Position numbers and translations under genes: made by a program. Below, one piece after another: positions 13,301 through 24,594 of a stretch of 64,000 bases of DNA. Where the stretch lies: NCBI RefSeq assembly GCF_000801105.2, contig NC_079515.1, forward strand, positions 38,201,920 through 38,265,919. Direction: 5' to 3'. The stretch's first letter is position 1. Each line of letters opens with the position of its first letter. The stretch comes from Raphanus sativus. Lineage: Eukaryota; Streptophyta; Magnoliopsida; Brassicales; Brassicaceae. The notes below the pieces were generated by a model. It did not search any database. It was not told the origin of the DNA and saw nothing but the letters and a program-made list of their open reading frames with translations.

Positions 13301-13576
13301 ATAAGCATATAAACAAACGGTGTCGTTTAGTACGGGAGTGTTGTAGAAGTGGAACAGAGCGGGACTGAGGAACTCTTGGCGCTTTGAGATGATCTCTGCG
13401 GTGGATGGACCGTCGTAAGGCTGCGGAGAATAATTGAACGGGGGCATTTTCGGAACTTTCGGTTCGGTCTGGTGAACGGAGTTAGTTCTTTGAGCTACTG
13501 TATGGGCGAAGCCATGACGTTGGAGGACAGAATATTCCCGTTTCAGTAATGTATTAACCGCCGTCAACCTCCGCAT
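10395..13576 (-). CDS. PYD4: PYD4-type class III aminotransferase (alanine-glyoxylate / beta-alanine aminotransferase)
   Basis: PLP-dependent aminotransferase of the AGT2 family. PYD4 acts on beta-alanine at the end of pyrimidine catabolism, and an N-terminal basic, Arg/Ser-rich leader ([16 protein letters not shown]) suggests mitochondrial import. Nine exons can be read: 13334-13576, 12866-13096, 12602-12772, 11991-12134, 11696-11875, 11286-11511, 11085-11198, 10538-10624 and 10395-10438. They sum to 1440 nt, or 479 aa, close to the remembered Arabidopsis length (about 480). Family motifs are intact: [11 protein letters not shown] (PLP phosphate binding), [13 protein letters not shown] and the PLP lysine in IVTMAKGIGNG. 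All phases agree. The intron after exon 4 uses a GC donor (CAG|GCGAGT), a tolerated minority type. The gene looks functional. Confidence 0.93.
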
Positions 13577-15124
13577 TTTTGCACCGTCGTTAAAACGTCG
13601 CTGGATATATTTTGAAGAGAGAAGAGATAGAGAGTGTGAGATTTATGGGAGATTACTTGTTCAATTTAAAGGCGTAAATAATCTATCAATTAGTAAATTC
13701 GTAAATTGCTATCAGCTGAAACGTATCCGTTTGTCTCACACTGTTTTAAGAATTGTGTCCACTAATGTTAATCATCCTAGTTTGATATTATAATGACGTA
13801 CTTGTCTTGTATAAGTATATAATCTAAACTAAAACTGAAACTCACTATAGTACACGAAAATTATTATACTTTAAAACTCAAACGTATTAAGTAATTGTTC
13901 TAACTTCTTATCGTGGATAAGACGAGCAAGTAAGCACATTACTCCAACCATACACATGATGTCACGGCATCATATATCTTTAGTGTGATCTGATACATGG
14001 TTCTATACAGAGAATCACGTATACATATATATACTTGACACGTAAAATTATAACCTGATTTCAGACAAAAAGCCATAAATTATAATAATATTAACGAACA
14101 TAACTAAATTAGCAAAATATTGGTAGTCTGGCGATAATACAAGGAGTTGGTTTACTTGTGGTCCGAGTTCAAATATTTCTGGTACAAAAAGTCAGTGTTT
14201 AAATCGAAATTTCTAAATGCTAACTCTATAACGATAGACTTAAGCTTGAAACTTACACTTGAGAAACATAACTAAATAAAATAGTATATATTAAGTTGTG
14301 TTATGAAAATTCAGTAATGTTCATTAGCGATCATTGTTTATAAACTGTAGCCAGTTGCCAAGATTCTACGATTCTTAATTATTTCATTATATCTTCCCTA
14401 CTTCAATTATAGGCAGCAGCCCATCATGAACCTGGACACAAACTTAGGAAAAGATTCACAGCTCACTTGTCGTTGTGCTATGAAAGTGAAACAATCAACC
14501 AACCAAGCCCGTATCATAACACGCTGATTTTAATAATTGGACAAACACAAAATTCTTATATTTACTGTCACTTCAACTACTTCAAATCTATCCAATCAAA
14601 GTGTTACGCATGGGAAGAAGCTGGGTTGGACCAAAACGTTAAACTGATCTTTTGTCAATGTCGTATATGTCTTCTCATCGCATCCATGTATGATGTATTT
14701 ACACTTCTTTCATTGGTTCTTAAATGGCATTGAAGTCTTTAAGAGGAGTCATAGTACATTCATGCCTAGGGATTTGATCGACTTCTTATTGTTTGTTTCT
14801 TTTAACAAATTAGGGTGTCTGTGTTAAAATAAACAAACGATAAGAAGTCGATCAAATTAGGGTGATGTTTGAAAATATCATATCTATAAATAAATTTAGT
14901 AACAATTGAAATTTTATAACCAATATTTTTAATAATACTATTTTCACCAAAAAGATACTTTATTTTTTGAAAACTAATTTGGTTTAAATACTCACCAAAA
15001 AGATATACATGTTCAGAAACAAAAATAAAAGAATTTTAAGGCCTAGAAAGTTCCCAAAAAAATGCACAAGTCATAAAAGGTCGCTAACAACAACCACAAC
15101 CGATATCAACATGTGTAACTAAAA
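13577..15124. other. Intergenic region upstream of PYD4
   Basis: Promoter side of PYD4, then AT-rich spacer. The only structure seen is the foldback at 14773-14856. The 14467-14733 frame has no recognisable protein content. Confidence 0.6.
14773..14856. repeat. 35-bp inverted repeat (foldback) with 14-nt loop
   Basis: The left arm 14773-14807 (TTTGATCGACTTCTTATTGT...) pairs with the right arm 14822-14856 with only two mismatches. An AAATTAGGGTG word occurs in the loop and again just after the right arm. Confidence 0.85.
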
Positions 15125-16227
15125 TCTATACTATTATTTGCGAAGTGATTTTTCGCAACGGAGCTCTCACGTTAAAAGTTAGAGCGGTTAATATCGTTTA
15201 TACCCTTAATGAATCAAATACATAAATTAGTTCTAAAATAAAAACGAATTTAAATTATTTTTATTATTAAGTGATTAAATGTAATAATAAATAAAAATTA
15301 TCTGAAATAAAAGATAATTCTTATATATATTGTGTTGTTATCTTAAAATATACTTTAATAAAAAGTTAGAATTAAAAATAAAACAGAAAACAAATAACTA
15401 AACATTAATCAAGTAAAATTATTAATTTGATATAATTAAAAAGAGAATGTTGAATTATTTTAAAGATTTATTTATTAATAATGAATATAGCGTACAAATA
15501 AATTTTGTAATAATTTATAGGTAAGAATTTTCAAATGAAAATATAGACAATAATTGGTTGAAAAAGAAAACATAAACAATGATTAATATTATAGTATTTT
15601 AATTAGTAATGACTGTATTAATAAATAACTATAAAATATTTATGCCGCATGAAAAATCAGATTTATTTAAAATCATTTTATATAATTAGCCATTAAACAT
15701 GAATTAATTATAACAAACAGTATTCAAAAAGAAAAAAACATTTTTGATAAAAAGTCATGTTTACTGTATGATTATTGAAATTAATGTTATTCTTTCAGTA
15801 AGATAATTTATAAAAATATATATTTATCATGTATAAAGGAAATTTAATTATAAATTTAAAAGTCTATTTAAGTTGCTGACAGAAAAAAATATAAATTAAA
15901 AAGTCATTTAGTGGTTTTGATAATTATAAACTATGTTTTGATAAGTATAACTGAAGATTTTGATAGTTGATGAAAAAAATAAATTAAAAAATACAACAAA
16001 AATTGTATATAAAGAGATTTCTATGATATTTACATTTTCTATTTTATACAATAAAATATATATGTTGTAGTGAATGACTGAATTATATAGAAATAGTTTA
16101 TGTTAAATTTAATATTGATTTTATAAGTGTATGACAATATTTAATTTGCTCATTTTTAAATTAATAATAAATTTATTAATAAATATTAGTTAGATAATTA
16201 TGCCCGCAAGGCGGGCCAAACTCCTAG
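15125..16227 (+). mobile_element. Non-autonomous Helitron 2 (1.1 kb)
   Basis: The 5' end A|TCTATACTATTATTTGCG matches Helitron 1. The 3' end has hairpin GCCCGC-AAG-GCGGGC (16202-16216) followed by CTAG (16224-16227) and T. The interior is AT-rich and non-coding. It belongs to the same family as Helitron 1. Confidence 0.87.
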
Positions 16228-16908
16228 TAGTATAATATTATTTATAAAAAATTACAAAATAATTGAAATTAAAATTAAACTATTAATAAATGATTACAAT
16301 ATATTTACTTTATAAATATTTATGCCTGTGCTGAGAATCACCTAGTAACTAGCTAAAAGAGAAATATACTACATAATTACCCTTCAACTATTTTATTTGC
16401 TATTCACAATTGTAGTTATGCTTTTTATACATAAAAATATTCAACCAAAACCAATTAAAATTATCATAGTTTTGAGAGACTCAAATGACATACATCATTC
16501 TATCAAGGGTTTATACTTTTTTTATTTTTCTAAATTCAAAAACATAATTAAGTTATATTATAACATTACTACAAAATATTATTATTAGGTCAAAGAGATC
16601 ACCTAAATGCAAGTCATATTGGTCACACATTTGATTAGCCCATTATACGAAGCTGGGTTAGCTATTACAGAAGTGGGCCAAGGCCCATATTCTGTTTCAT
16701 CTCCGACATCAATCCATATTCATTTGAACAGTGAGTAAATTAAGTTAAAAAAAAAAAAAATTCAAAACTCAGATTATTTCTTTCACAATCTCTCCCTCCT
16801 CTCTCCGTTTCAATCTTATTCGAATTCTCAATTTCAGGAACATTCTCCGATTCTGGCTTTGAGGCAAGATAGTCTGGATTCATCATCAGTCACTCTCGGC
16901 ATCAGAAA
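16228..16908. other. Spacer and SPC24 5' region
   Basis: AT-rich spacer containing a degraded Helitron-like terminus (ending CCTAG at 16345), then a pyrimidine-rich leader from about 16760 to the SPC24 start. No other gene was seen. Confidence 0.5.
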
Positions 16909-17901
16909 ATGGGAGAGAACTTCGACATTGAAGAACTGATCTCTTACGGAGACGATTTGATCAACTTACTGAACACTAAGAAGTAAGAACGGGTTCGACG
17001 TCGTATCGCGAAGCTTCGACCACTCAAAAGCTCTCGACCTGGCTTGCAACGAGGATTCCAATCAGACTCAAGAATCAATCAAAGGTCAGTTTCTTCACTT
17101 GGGTCTCTAGAAAACTTCGAAAGACTGATACTTTACAAGACTCAACAATATAAAAGTGTTCGATTTTTGTTTTGTTCTTTTTTTTCCAATGCAGATTGTA
17201 AGGAGAAGCTCGAAGCTTGCAAGAAGAAAACAGAGGAAGCTTATTCAGATGACGAGGTTAAGCGTCTTCAGAAAGAGCTTGATGAAGATATGGAACTAGA
17301 ACGCAAGCTAAATGACGAGCTTAGATAAGTGTACACTTTAAGTTTCTAGTCCCTTTGGTTCAGTGACATGAAAAAAGTCTTTTGTTCTGTCTGTCTGTCT
17401 GTCAATACAGTCGTTTCTGATGAACTCAAAGACCTGAATGCACAATGGACATCGGTTGATGAAAAGAGGCAATCTTTAAAGAGAAAAGAGCGTGACGACT
17501 TGAGAATAAGAAGATGCAAATAGCTTTCTTCTGAATGTTTGGTAAGATATTGGTTTCTCAACTCCTCTTTTTTTTATCTGCATGCAGGAAGAACCTTTCT
17601 ATGTATGCTTGTGTCACAAAGGTTATACCAGAAGCAGACGTTAATGATCGAACAAAGATCTCAGGCTGTATCCTTTTTCTTTTCTTTTCATCATCTCTTT
17701 TACTTTCACGAGTCTCGTTCCTTGAGAGTGTTTTGAATCCTTGATTTAAAGTATTCATTAGATATGGTAGATGGCGAGAAAAGAATTGACAAGTTCCAAT
17801 TAGAGACAAATAAGATGACGGCCTATGAGTCATGTAACAGTATCTGGAGCATCATCATAAATAAACAAGGGAATAGACAGAGCACGAGTTCATTTGTTTG
17901 A
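16909..17901 (+). pseudogene. SPC24: SPC24-like kinetochore protein gene, decayed
   Basis: SPC24 is a coiled-coil subunit of the NDC80 kinetochore complex. Recognisable exons are 16909-17084 (MGENFDIEELISYGDDLIN), 17195-17325 (CKEKLEACKKKTEEAYSD), 17411 to about 17510, 17588-17667 (LSMYACVTKVIPEA) and 17762-17901 (KFQLETNKMTAYESC...NSIWSII). Three lesions are visible. Exon 1 hits TAA at 16984-16986 unless one base is discounted (frame resumes NGFDVVSRSFDHS). Intron 2 has lost its GT donor (CTTAGATAAGTG). Intron 3 appears to have AT instead of GT (AGAAG|ATGCAA), followed by stop TAG. Intron 4 and the last exon are normal. In a polyploid ancestor, other copies could cover the function. Homology is certain enough; loss of function is inferred from the lesions. 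Confidence 0.82.
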
Positions 17902-18050
17902 TGTGTTTGTCTGAACAGTCTTGGTTTTTTAGCTTAGCTATACGCATCTCCACAGTTCCTTAGATGTTTTTAGAAACCTTCCTGCTTGGTTTTGTAATTT
18001 GGTTTCGAATCTTCTTCTCATGAAATATATCATTCATCTATTTTTATTCA

Positions 18051-18081
<31 letters not shown>

Positions 18082-18558
18082 TCGTTCATCTATGAAAATT
18101 TCCATTTCTTGTTTCAGTGGTATTCTCTGTTTGGTGCAATGTAACCTGTAAAATCCAAAATCATCAGCTCTTGCTGCAGCTGCTATTTGCTATTTTCTTG
18201 ATCAATCTTTTTGTACAGATTTAATGATGCAAGCTCCGATTTTTTAGTTTGTACAGTCTCAAAGAAAGTTTTCTAGTATACATTCATTCTAGCTGCTATT
18301 ATTACATAGCTTCTCCATTCCATTAAACTATGGAACCTGCTAGTGTCTCCACTGAACCATTGAGCCTGTTTATGTCACATTGTTACTTATGGCGTTGCAA
18401 AAAGAAAGGGACGAGATGAAATGAAATCAGTTTCACATTGCTACGTGTCAAGATCTTTTTGGGTGTTGTAGTGTTCTCTAAAAAAAAAAGAAAAGAGACG
18501 AGATGAAATGAATCAGTGATTAGAAAGCTTCCTCCGATCACGGCCACAGAGAGTGAGA
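17902..18558. other. Spacer between SPC24 relic and DUF538 gene
   Basis: Contains the likely 3' UTR of the SPC24 relic, an (AT)n microsatellite at about 18059-18082 and the DUF538 promoter. No gene was seen. Confidence 0.6.
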
Positions 18559-19583
18559 ATGGATCAGATGTTGAACAAGGTGGGATCATACTGGCTATGT
18601 CAGAAGGCGAACAAGCAGCTCAATTCCGTCGGTGACGATATCAACGTACGTTTCGATCCCTCGTCGTGAATCGTTTCATCAATTCATCAACATACCGTTG
18701 TGTTGATTCTCAATTGATCTAAACGATGGTGTAGCTCGTTGAATCTTAAGAGTAGAAGGAAGAAGATCTTAAGAGTAGAAGAATCATGTTAATAATAGCA
18801 GTTTCAATTTCAGATTTGATATATTCCTTTCACTGATATATAGCAGCATCATGTTAATGATGGGGATCCCTTGTGATTGCTTGCAAGTCAAGGCTCTTTG
18901 AACTACTCCAGAACGTGATATGTATTAGCGCAATGATGAAGTGATCATTGTGATTCTCACTTTCATGCTCATTTTTCTTTTTGTGATTTCTTGCAAGCCA
19001 AGCTCCTTGAGTCTCTCCAGAACATGCTCTGTTTATGAAATGTTTGCGTTATCCATAACATTTTTTCTTTTCTTCCAGTCTCTGTCTAACAGCATCCAAG
19101 GAGGAACAAAATGGCTGGTGAACAAAATCAAAGGTCAGTTTTCTTTTTCTCCCACTTATCACATTCTTGCGCTGTTTCCCATTTCGACACTAAAACGATG
19201 AGAGCTCAACAGGGAAAATGCAGAAGCCATTACCCGAGTTACTCAAGGAGTTTGGTTTGCCTGTGGGGATCTTTCCACGCGATGCAACCAACTACGAGTT
19301 CAACGAACAGACAAAGAAACTCACCGTCTTCATCCCATCAATCTGCGAAGTCGGCTACAAAGACTCATCGGTCCTGAGGTTCACCACAACTGTCACCGGG
19401 TTTCTACAGAAAGGAAAGCTAGCCGACGTTGAAGGGATCAAAACAAAAGTAATGATATGGGTGAAAGTCACAAGTCTCTCATCAGACTCGTCAAAGATCC
19501 ATTTCAACGCAGGGGTGAAGAAAAGCAGAAGCCGTGTTGCTTATGAGGTTCTTAGAGATGGCGTTGAGATTGATAAATTCTAG
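18559..19583 (+). CDS. DUF538 family protein
   Basis: Three exons: 18559-18645, 19079-19133 and 19213-19583, all GT-AG, totalling 513 nt or 170 aa. Exon 1 encodes MDQMLNKVGSYWLCQKANKQ, exon 2 SLSNSIQGGTKWLVNKIK, and exon 3 the DUF538 beta-rich domain (LPELLKEFGLPVGIFP near residue 55, ending GVEIDKF). DUF538 proteins are small plant proteins related to bacterial permeability-increasing-protein-like folds; their biochemical role is poorly known. The ORF is intact and the length matches the expected Arabidopsis neighbour. The protein is probably soluble and has no signal peptide. Confidence 0.92.
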
Positions 19584-19872
19584 CTTTGTTTTTGCTGGTA
19601 ACTCCCCCAATTCTTTTATTCTCTTATCTCTTATGCCTTCTATTTCAATCTGTCTTTGTAGATGCAATCAACTTTGGTGTTCATGAATCTGATGAATTGA
19701 ATTGGTTTTACTGGTACACATTTGAAGGAAACACAAGAATGATAGATATAGAGACCATACAGAAGCAAAAGCTACATAGAGTAATGCAAAACAATAGCAA
19801 CTGCAACAATAATTAAAAAAGAAAGAAAATGATGTTACTCACAAGCACTCCTCTTCTTGTAACATTTCTCTT

Positions 19873-21219
19873 TTACTCATCTTTGCCGTTTGGTGCCTTG
19901 GCCTCAGTTCCATCTTGAGGATTAAGCTCCTCCCAAGCTTCGATCCAAGTGACCATTCCATCTGCAAGCTTGACGAAGTAAGGATCCACCTTCCCGAGTT
20001 TCTCTTTCACTAGCTTAGCCAGCTCCATGTAGCATTGCTGCACCGAAGTGCATTCTTTAGGAAGAGTCAGAGATTGAAAGAAAGGTATCGCCTCTTCTTG
20101 CCAGAAGATCCCATTGTATTCCTTTCTCAGGTTCACGAATGGGTTGCTGGCTTTGCTGTGCCATATGTATGGCAAACCTGTTTTCACTCCCCATCCCATG
20201 TGGTCACATATGACCTGCATGTGTAAGAGAAACCAATGAATAAAAGAGTTTGCAATTTTGACCACAACCTAGCTTAGTGCATTTACGTACCTTGACACAC
20301 CAACCAGCCCACATGTCGTCGTAGCGTCCTATTGGCTGCCCATCACCCATAAGTCCAAAGTACATAGCCGGACCGATCAGCTCCCTATCAAAAGCGAGGT
20401 TCATACCACACATAGGGAAGAGAGTTCCTTTGGGAATGGTCATCACCGCATCAACATACCTGCATATAACCAAAAACACTAAACCAATAAGCAAAACAGA
20501 ACCAGTAGCTACTTCATCATCGTTTAAGCTTTCAGTGGATGATAAAAATTTTCCTGGAGTTTCTTTCAAGAGGCTTCACAAGCTGAGTAGGAGCATCATA
20601 GTCAGGGATGTTGAGCCAAAGGCCATGAGAGACAGCGGTTATAGCACCTTCACGCATACTAAAAGGGTATCCACGAACAAAGTCTGCTCCATCACCATAA
20701 GGATCATAGAGTGTGTTAAAGAAATGTGGGGTTGATGGAGTTAAGAGGTTCTTGATATGCTGCTCAAGCGCATTGATCTCTTTTCCAGATGGATCTTTTG
20801 CAACCTACGTTGCATTAGTCATTGTCAACTTCGAGATCATATTCATTTGATATAGCGAGAGAGAGAGAGAGAGAGAGATGGGAATTTACAAAGCAATCAT
20901 CATCAATGGTGTAGATGTACTTCTTCTTGGAGACCATGTAACCAAAGCAACGACAAGCAGAGTCTTTGAAGGAAATGCAAGAAGACTTGGGACCCAAGAT
21001 ACGGTTGATGTCGTTCCTGTTGTAGAGCTCGTAGTCGAAACCTTTAGGAATGTTGATGGTTCTCGAAGGATCACCATCTTGAACGATGATCAGATGGTAT
21101 TGTTCAAAGAAGGGTCGCCACATCTCGAGGAAATCTAGGTTTCGGATGGTTGGTATCACGATGTCTAGCTCATCTTTCAGCATTGGCGTGGGTTTCATTG
21201 AAGAATACAGTTGCGCCAT
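19873..21219 (-). CDS. RGP3: Reversibly glycosylated polypeptide (UDP-arabinopyranose mutase family), RGP3-like
   Basis: RGP proteins work at the cytosolic face of the Golgi and interconvert UDP-arabinopyranose and UDP-arabinofuranose for cell-wall synthesis. Four exons: 20890-21219, 20554-20804, 20291-20459 and 19873-20214, adding to 363 aa, near the usual size of about 360. Key features are the N-terminal [10 protein letters not shown], the DDD acidic motif in YTIDDDCF (end of exon 1), and GYPFSMREG with its Arg near residue 160 (glycosylation-site region). [21 protein letters not shown] and [10 protein letters not shown] follow. Introns 1 and 3 are canonical. The donor of intron 2 (20460-20553) reads CCAG|GAAAAT, lacking GT, while its acceptor is normal. 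Reading into that intron gives an early stop, so the gene may be impaired or use a rare splice site. Confidence 0.9.
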
Positions 21220-21897
21220 GTGAAATGAATAGGAGATAAATTAGTAAAGCTTGAAAAACAAAGAAGCAAAGACAAGAAGAGAGATGTACGGTGATGAGGA
21301 TGAGTTCTTTGGTATTTATACAGACATGAGATGGGCATGAGAATCATTTCTACTGTTAACAGGAAGTGTACATAGTAACACTCTCGTGTTCTAATGCCAA
21401 AACATGCTTTATATGTTCTGTAGAAACAAAAAGGAGATATACTCATGTATTATCACAAACAGGTTCACGTCTCCCACACAGTTTTTAACTATCTAAAACC
21501 CTAGTCATGTGACCATGGACTGTTTTTATCCATCTCCTAAAGGAGCGTTACAAGAAACACATGTGGAAGATTGTTAGAACAAACATACAATGGTTGTATT
21601 AAATGTTGTTTTACCAAAAATATTTTTGTTGAGCTTTTGTATAGAAAAGAACACATAAGTTTATAAAAGTTCTAATCTATTTTTAAAAAAGTAAACTAGT
21701 AATTTTTTATTCAAAATAATAATAATTAAAGAACAAAAAAGATTACATAGTTAATGTGAGGTAAGAACTACATAGTTAATATGATCTTACAACCTCCCAC
21801 ACAAAACACTAACAGGGTCTACACAGTTCACAACGACCGCCCAAAGACTGAAACAAAACGTAGCAGAAAGACAGAGATGGTTTCAAAGTTAAATCAT
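21220..21897. other. Spacer between RGP3 and DnaJ genes
   Basis: RGP3 5' region (to about 21500) and AT-rich DnaJ 3' flank. No gene or repeat of note was seen. Confidence 0.6.
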
Positions 21898-23645
21898 CTA
21901 AGCAGACGAAAACATGCGTTTGATTCCAGTTTTCTGTTCCGTCGTTAGCCTCGACGGGAACTTAACGTTAAACTTGATTCTCAAGTTCCCTTTTCTCGAC
22001 GGGTCTTTAGGAATCGGCATGCCTTCGTCTTTCACAACCTCTTCATAGGTAGGGCTGATCACGTTGTTGACAGGTACCGTTAGCGTTCTCCCATCCAAAG
22101 TCGTGACCTGAGCAGTGTACCCCGTGAGTGCTTCCACGAGAGGGATCTTTTGCGTGATCACAAGGTCGTTCCCGTCTCTCTTGAACACAGCGTGTGGCTT
22201 CTCGTCGACTATGAAGACAAGATCTGATGGTATGATACCTCGCTGCTCGTTTCCTTTCTCGGGGAAGGTTATTTTAGTTCCTTTCTTCCATCCTGGTTTG
22301 ATCTCTATCGTCAAGATCTCTTCGACCGTTGAGGCTCTCCTGCATTGTAAACAAAAGAAGTAACTCTAATGTCTCAAAAGTGCAAATGAGAATATTCTCA
22401 GACTCTCTCACTCTTCACTCCAGGCACTAAGTCAAGTGGCCAACAACTTCAATAAACTAATGTTCAAGAAATGGCTAGACGGTAGTTATGCACTTTATAT
22501 GAAATTAGCGATTAGGCGGACGCCTAGACGTCGACTAAACCGATTTTTCACTTAATATAAAACTGATGATTAGTACTGTTAGTGTTGATATTAAGAACGT
22601 TTATATTCAACAAATATTTACTTAGACAAGATATAAACATTATTACGCCTAAACCTCTCCTAAACCGTTTTTTTTTTCTTTTCAAAATCGCTATAGAAAA
22701 ATCGCCTAGACCGATTTTTAGAACAGAGTAAAAACAGAACTCACACATGCATCACATCATCTTATATCTAATCCGATTCTCCAATCTCCAGATAACGACC
22801 ACGAATCTCGACCCTTCTAAGTAAAGACTCTATAATCAACTTCACAAGCAAATCAATGTTAATACTTAAAAACTAAATGGAAGTTGAAGAAAGTACCAGC
22901 TGGAATCGAGTACGTCCCTAGAGATCTTCATCTTCTTAGTGATACCTTTATACAAATCCTCCAAACTACAAGGGAGCTGTCTCTCTATAGGAGCAGCTTT
23001 CCTCGGTGGAGCATTAGAAGCTTCTCCTGCACCAGCAGACCTATAAGAAGAGAAAACATCCTCCGCGAACCTGAACCCACCACCACCAGAGGGACCTGCA
23101 CCACGTGTGTCGCCAAAGGGTCTCGCGAAGCCAAAGAACTCCGAGAAGATATCGTCAGCGCTTCTACCGTTGAACCGGAACGAAGCTCCTCCTCCTCCTC
23201 CGTCCGAACCACCGGGAAAACCGCCGGAACCAGGAGGCGGAGCCTGGCTGTTTAGACCTTCTTCTCCGTATTGATCGTAGATTGCTCGCTTTTGAGGATC
23301 GCTCAATACCTTTGTGTCAATGCAACCAATGGAAACATCATTAAGAAAACACTTTTGTCGGGATGTCTTAATTGTTTCAAGTTCTTATTCAAATTCCGAC
23401 AAAGATTAAAACTTTCAATGGAAAACGAAATGGGTTTGGTCGGGTATGTAATAAACTTGAGTTGTGTTGAGAGAAATTACATCGTAAGCTTCGGAGATCT
23501 GCTTGAATTTGGCTTCGGCTTCTTTTTTGGTGTTAGGGTTCTTGTCGGGATGCCATTTCATGGCGAGTTTGCGATAGGCTTTCTTCAAATCGTCATCTTT
23601 CGCGCTCCGATCCACTTGAAGAACCTTGTAATAATCGACCCCCAT
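21898..23645 (-). CDS. DnaJ (HSP40) type B co-chaperone
   Basis: Stimulates HSP70 ATPase. Three exons: 23481-23645, 22897-23309 and 21898-22339, giving 339 aa. The J-domain is at residues 1-70 with [20 protein letters not shown] and the HPD triad at residues 32-34 ([10 protein letters not shown]). A Gly/Phe-rich segment follows ([26 protein letters not shown]). The C-terminal substrate-binding domains ([31 protein letters not shown]) lack the Cys-rich zinc finger, so this is class II/B, as in DNAJB1/SIS1. It ends in KRMFSSA with no CaaX box, indicating cytosol or nucleus. Borders are canonical (GAT|GTAATT, CTG|GTACTT). It appears intact. Confidence 0.94.
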
Positions 23646-24594
23646 TGCTCTTGTCTTCCTCCTCTTCTTTCTTCTTTGATTCGCTCCTCGTTGTTCTCAA
23701 CTCGATCTTCTTCCGTTACAACTCAACTCGATCAAACCGTACCGGTTTAGATTTATAATTAACGTTGATAACTAATATCCGAGCGGTTTTATCGGTTCGG
23801 TTTGAGAATGCAGAATTTATACCGAGGTCAACCGGATACAACTAATTTACACTTACCGGACACAAATATTTATTAGCTTACAGTGTAGCCCATTAGTATG
23901 TTATTTTGATCGGGAGTGATGATCAAGCTATAAATTATATGAGGACTCGTAACGTAAATAAAACGTTTTTGTCGGGCCATAAACTTCAAGTGTAATTGGT
24001 TTAGAAGCCCAACACTAAATCTTTATATATAAAGAAGTGTTTAAATCCCTCCCATGATGCCACCTAGGATTCCAGCTTGGAAATTGATCAATTATCCTGC
24101 TGCCACATAGGATACGCTGCGTTTCATTAAACGTGAAACCATCTGATTTTGGGTCTGAATTGGGCTTTGCTTTCAGAAACCAGAAGCTCTTCGCGTGAGG
24201 CCCATCGATCTAGAGTTTCGAAAGCGTTCTTTCATCTTCTTCCTAAAAATCAGAGAGAGTTGATTTAATCCTGCAGACCGTTTCATAATATCTGACTCGA
24301 TTCTTAGTTCTCAGAGTTTTAGAGATTCTAAGTTTTTCGCTTCTTAAATTTTTGTGTTCAAAAAAAAATTGTTTTTTACAGAGAATTTGAAAGTGGAAGG
24401 GTAAATTAAGAGGAGGATCATCGGGAGTAAAAGCAAACAAGATCATGATTGTTATCCTTCTCTTTTCTCTCCTCTTTGTTATAAGGATCAAAATACAAAT
24501 CATCATCATCGTTGATCCTCCTCTTAAATTCACACATAGCTGAGTTTTTCTTTTTCAAATAAAGCAACAACCGATTTTCTTTGTGCAGGTAACG
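23646..24594. promoter_or_regulatory. Shared upstream region of DnaJ (-) and the next gene (+)
   Basis: The two genes are divergently oriented, so this roughly 0.95-kb region holds both promoters. CGGTTCGG-type words lie near 23780-23800. A leader intron for the right-hand gene probably ends TTTGTGCAG at 24588. No other gene was seen. Confidence 0.5.

Noticed and set aside
22884..23255. Plus-strand frames opposite the DnaJ gene
   Set aside because: Mirror of the coding sequence; Ser/Thr/Arg-rich without domain content.
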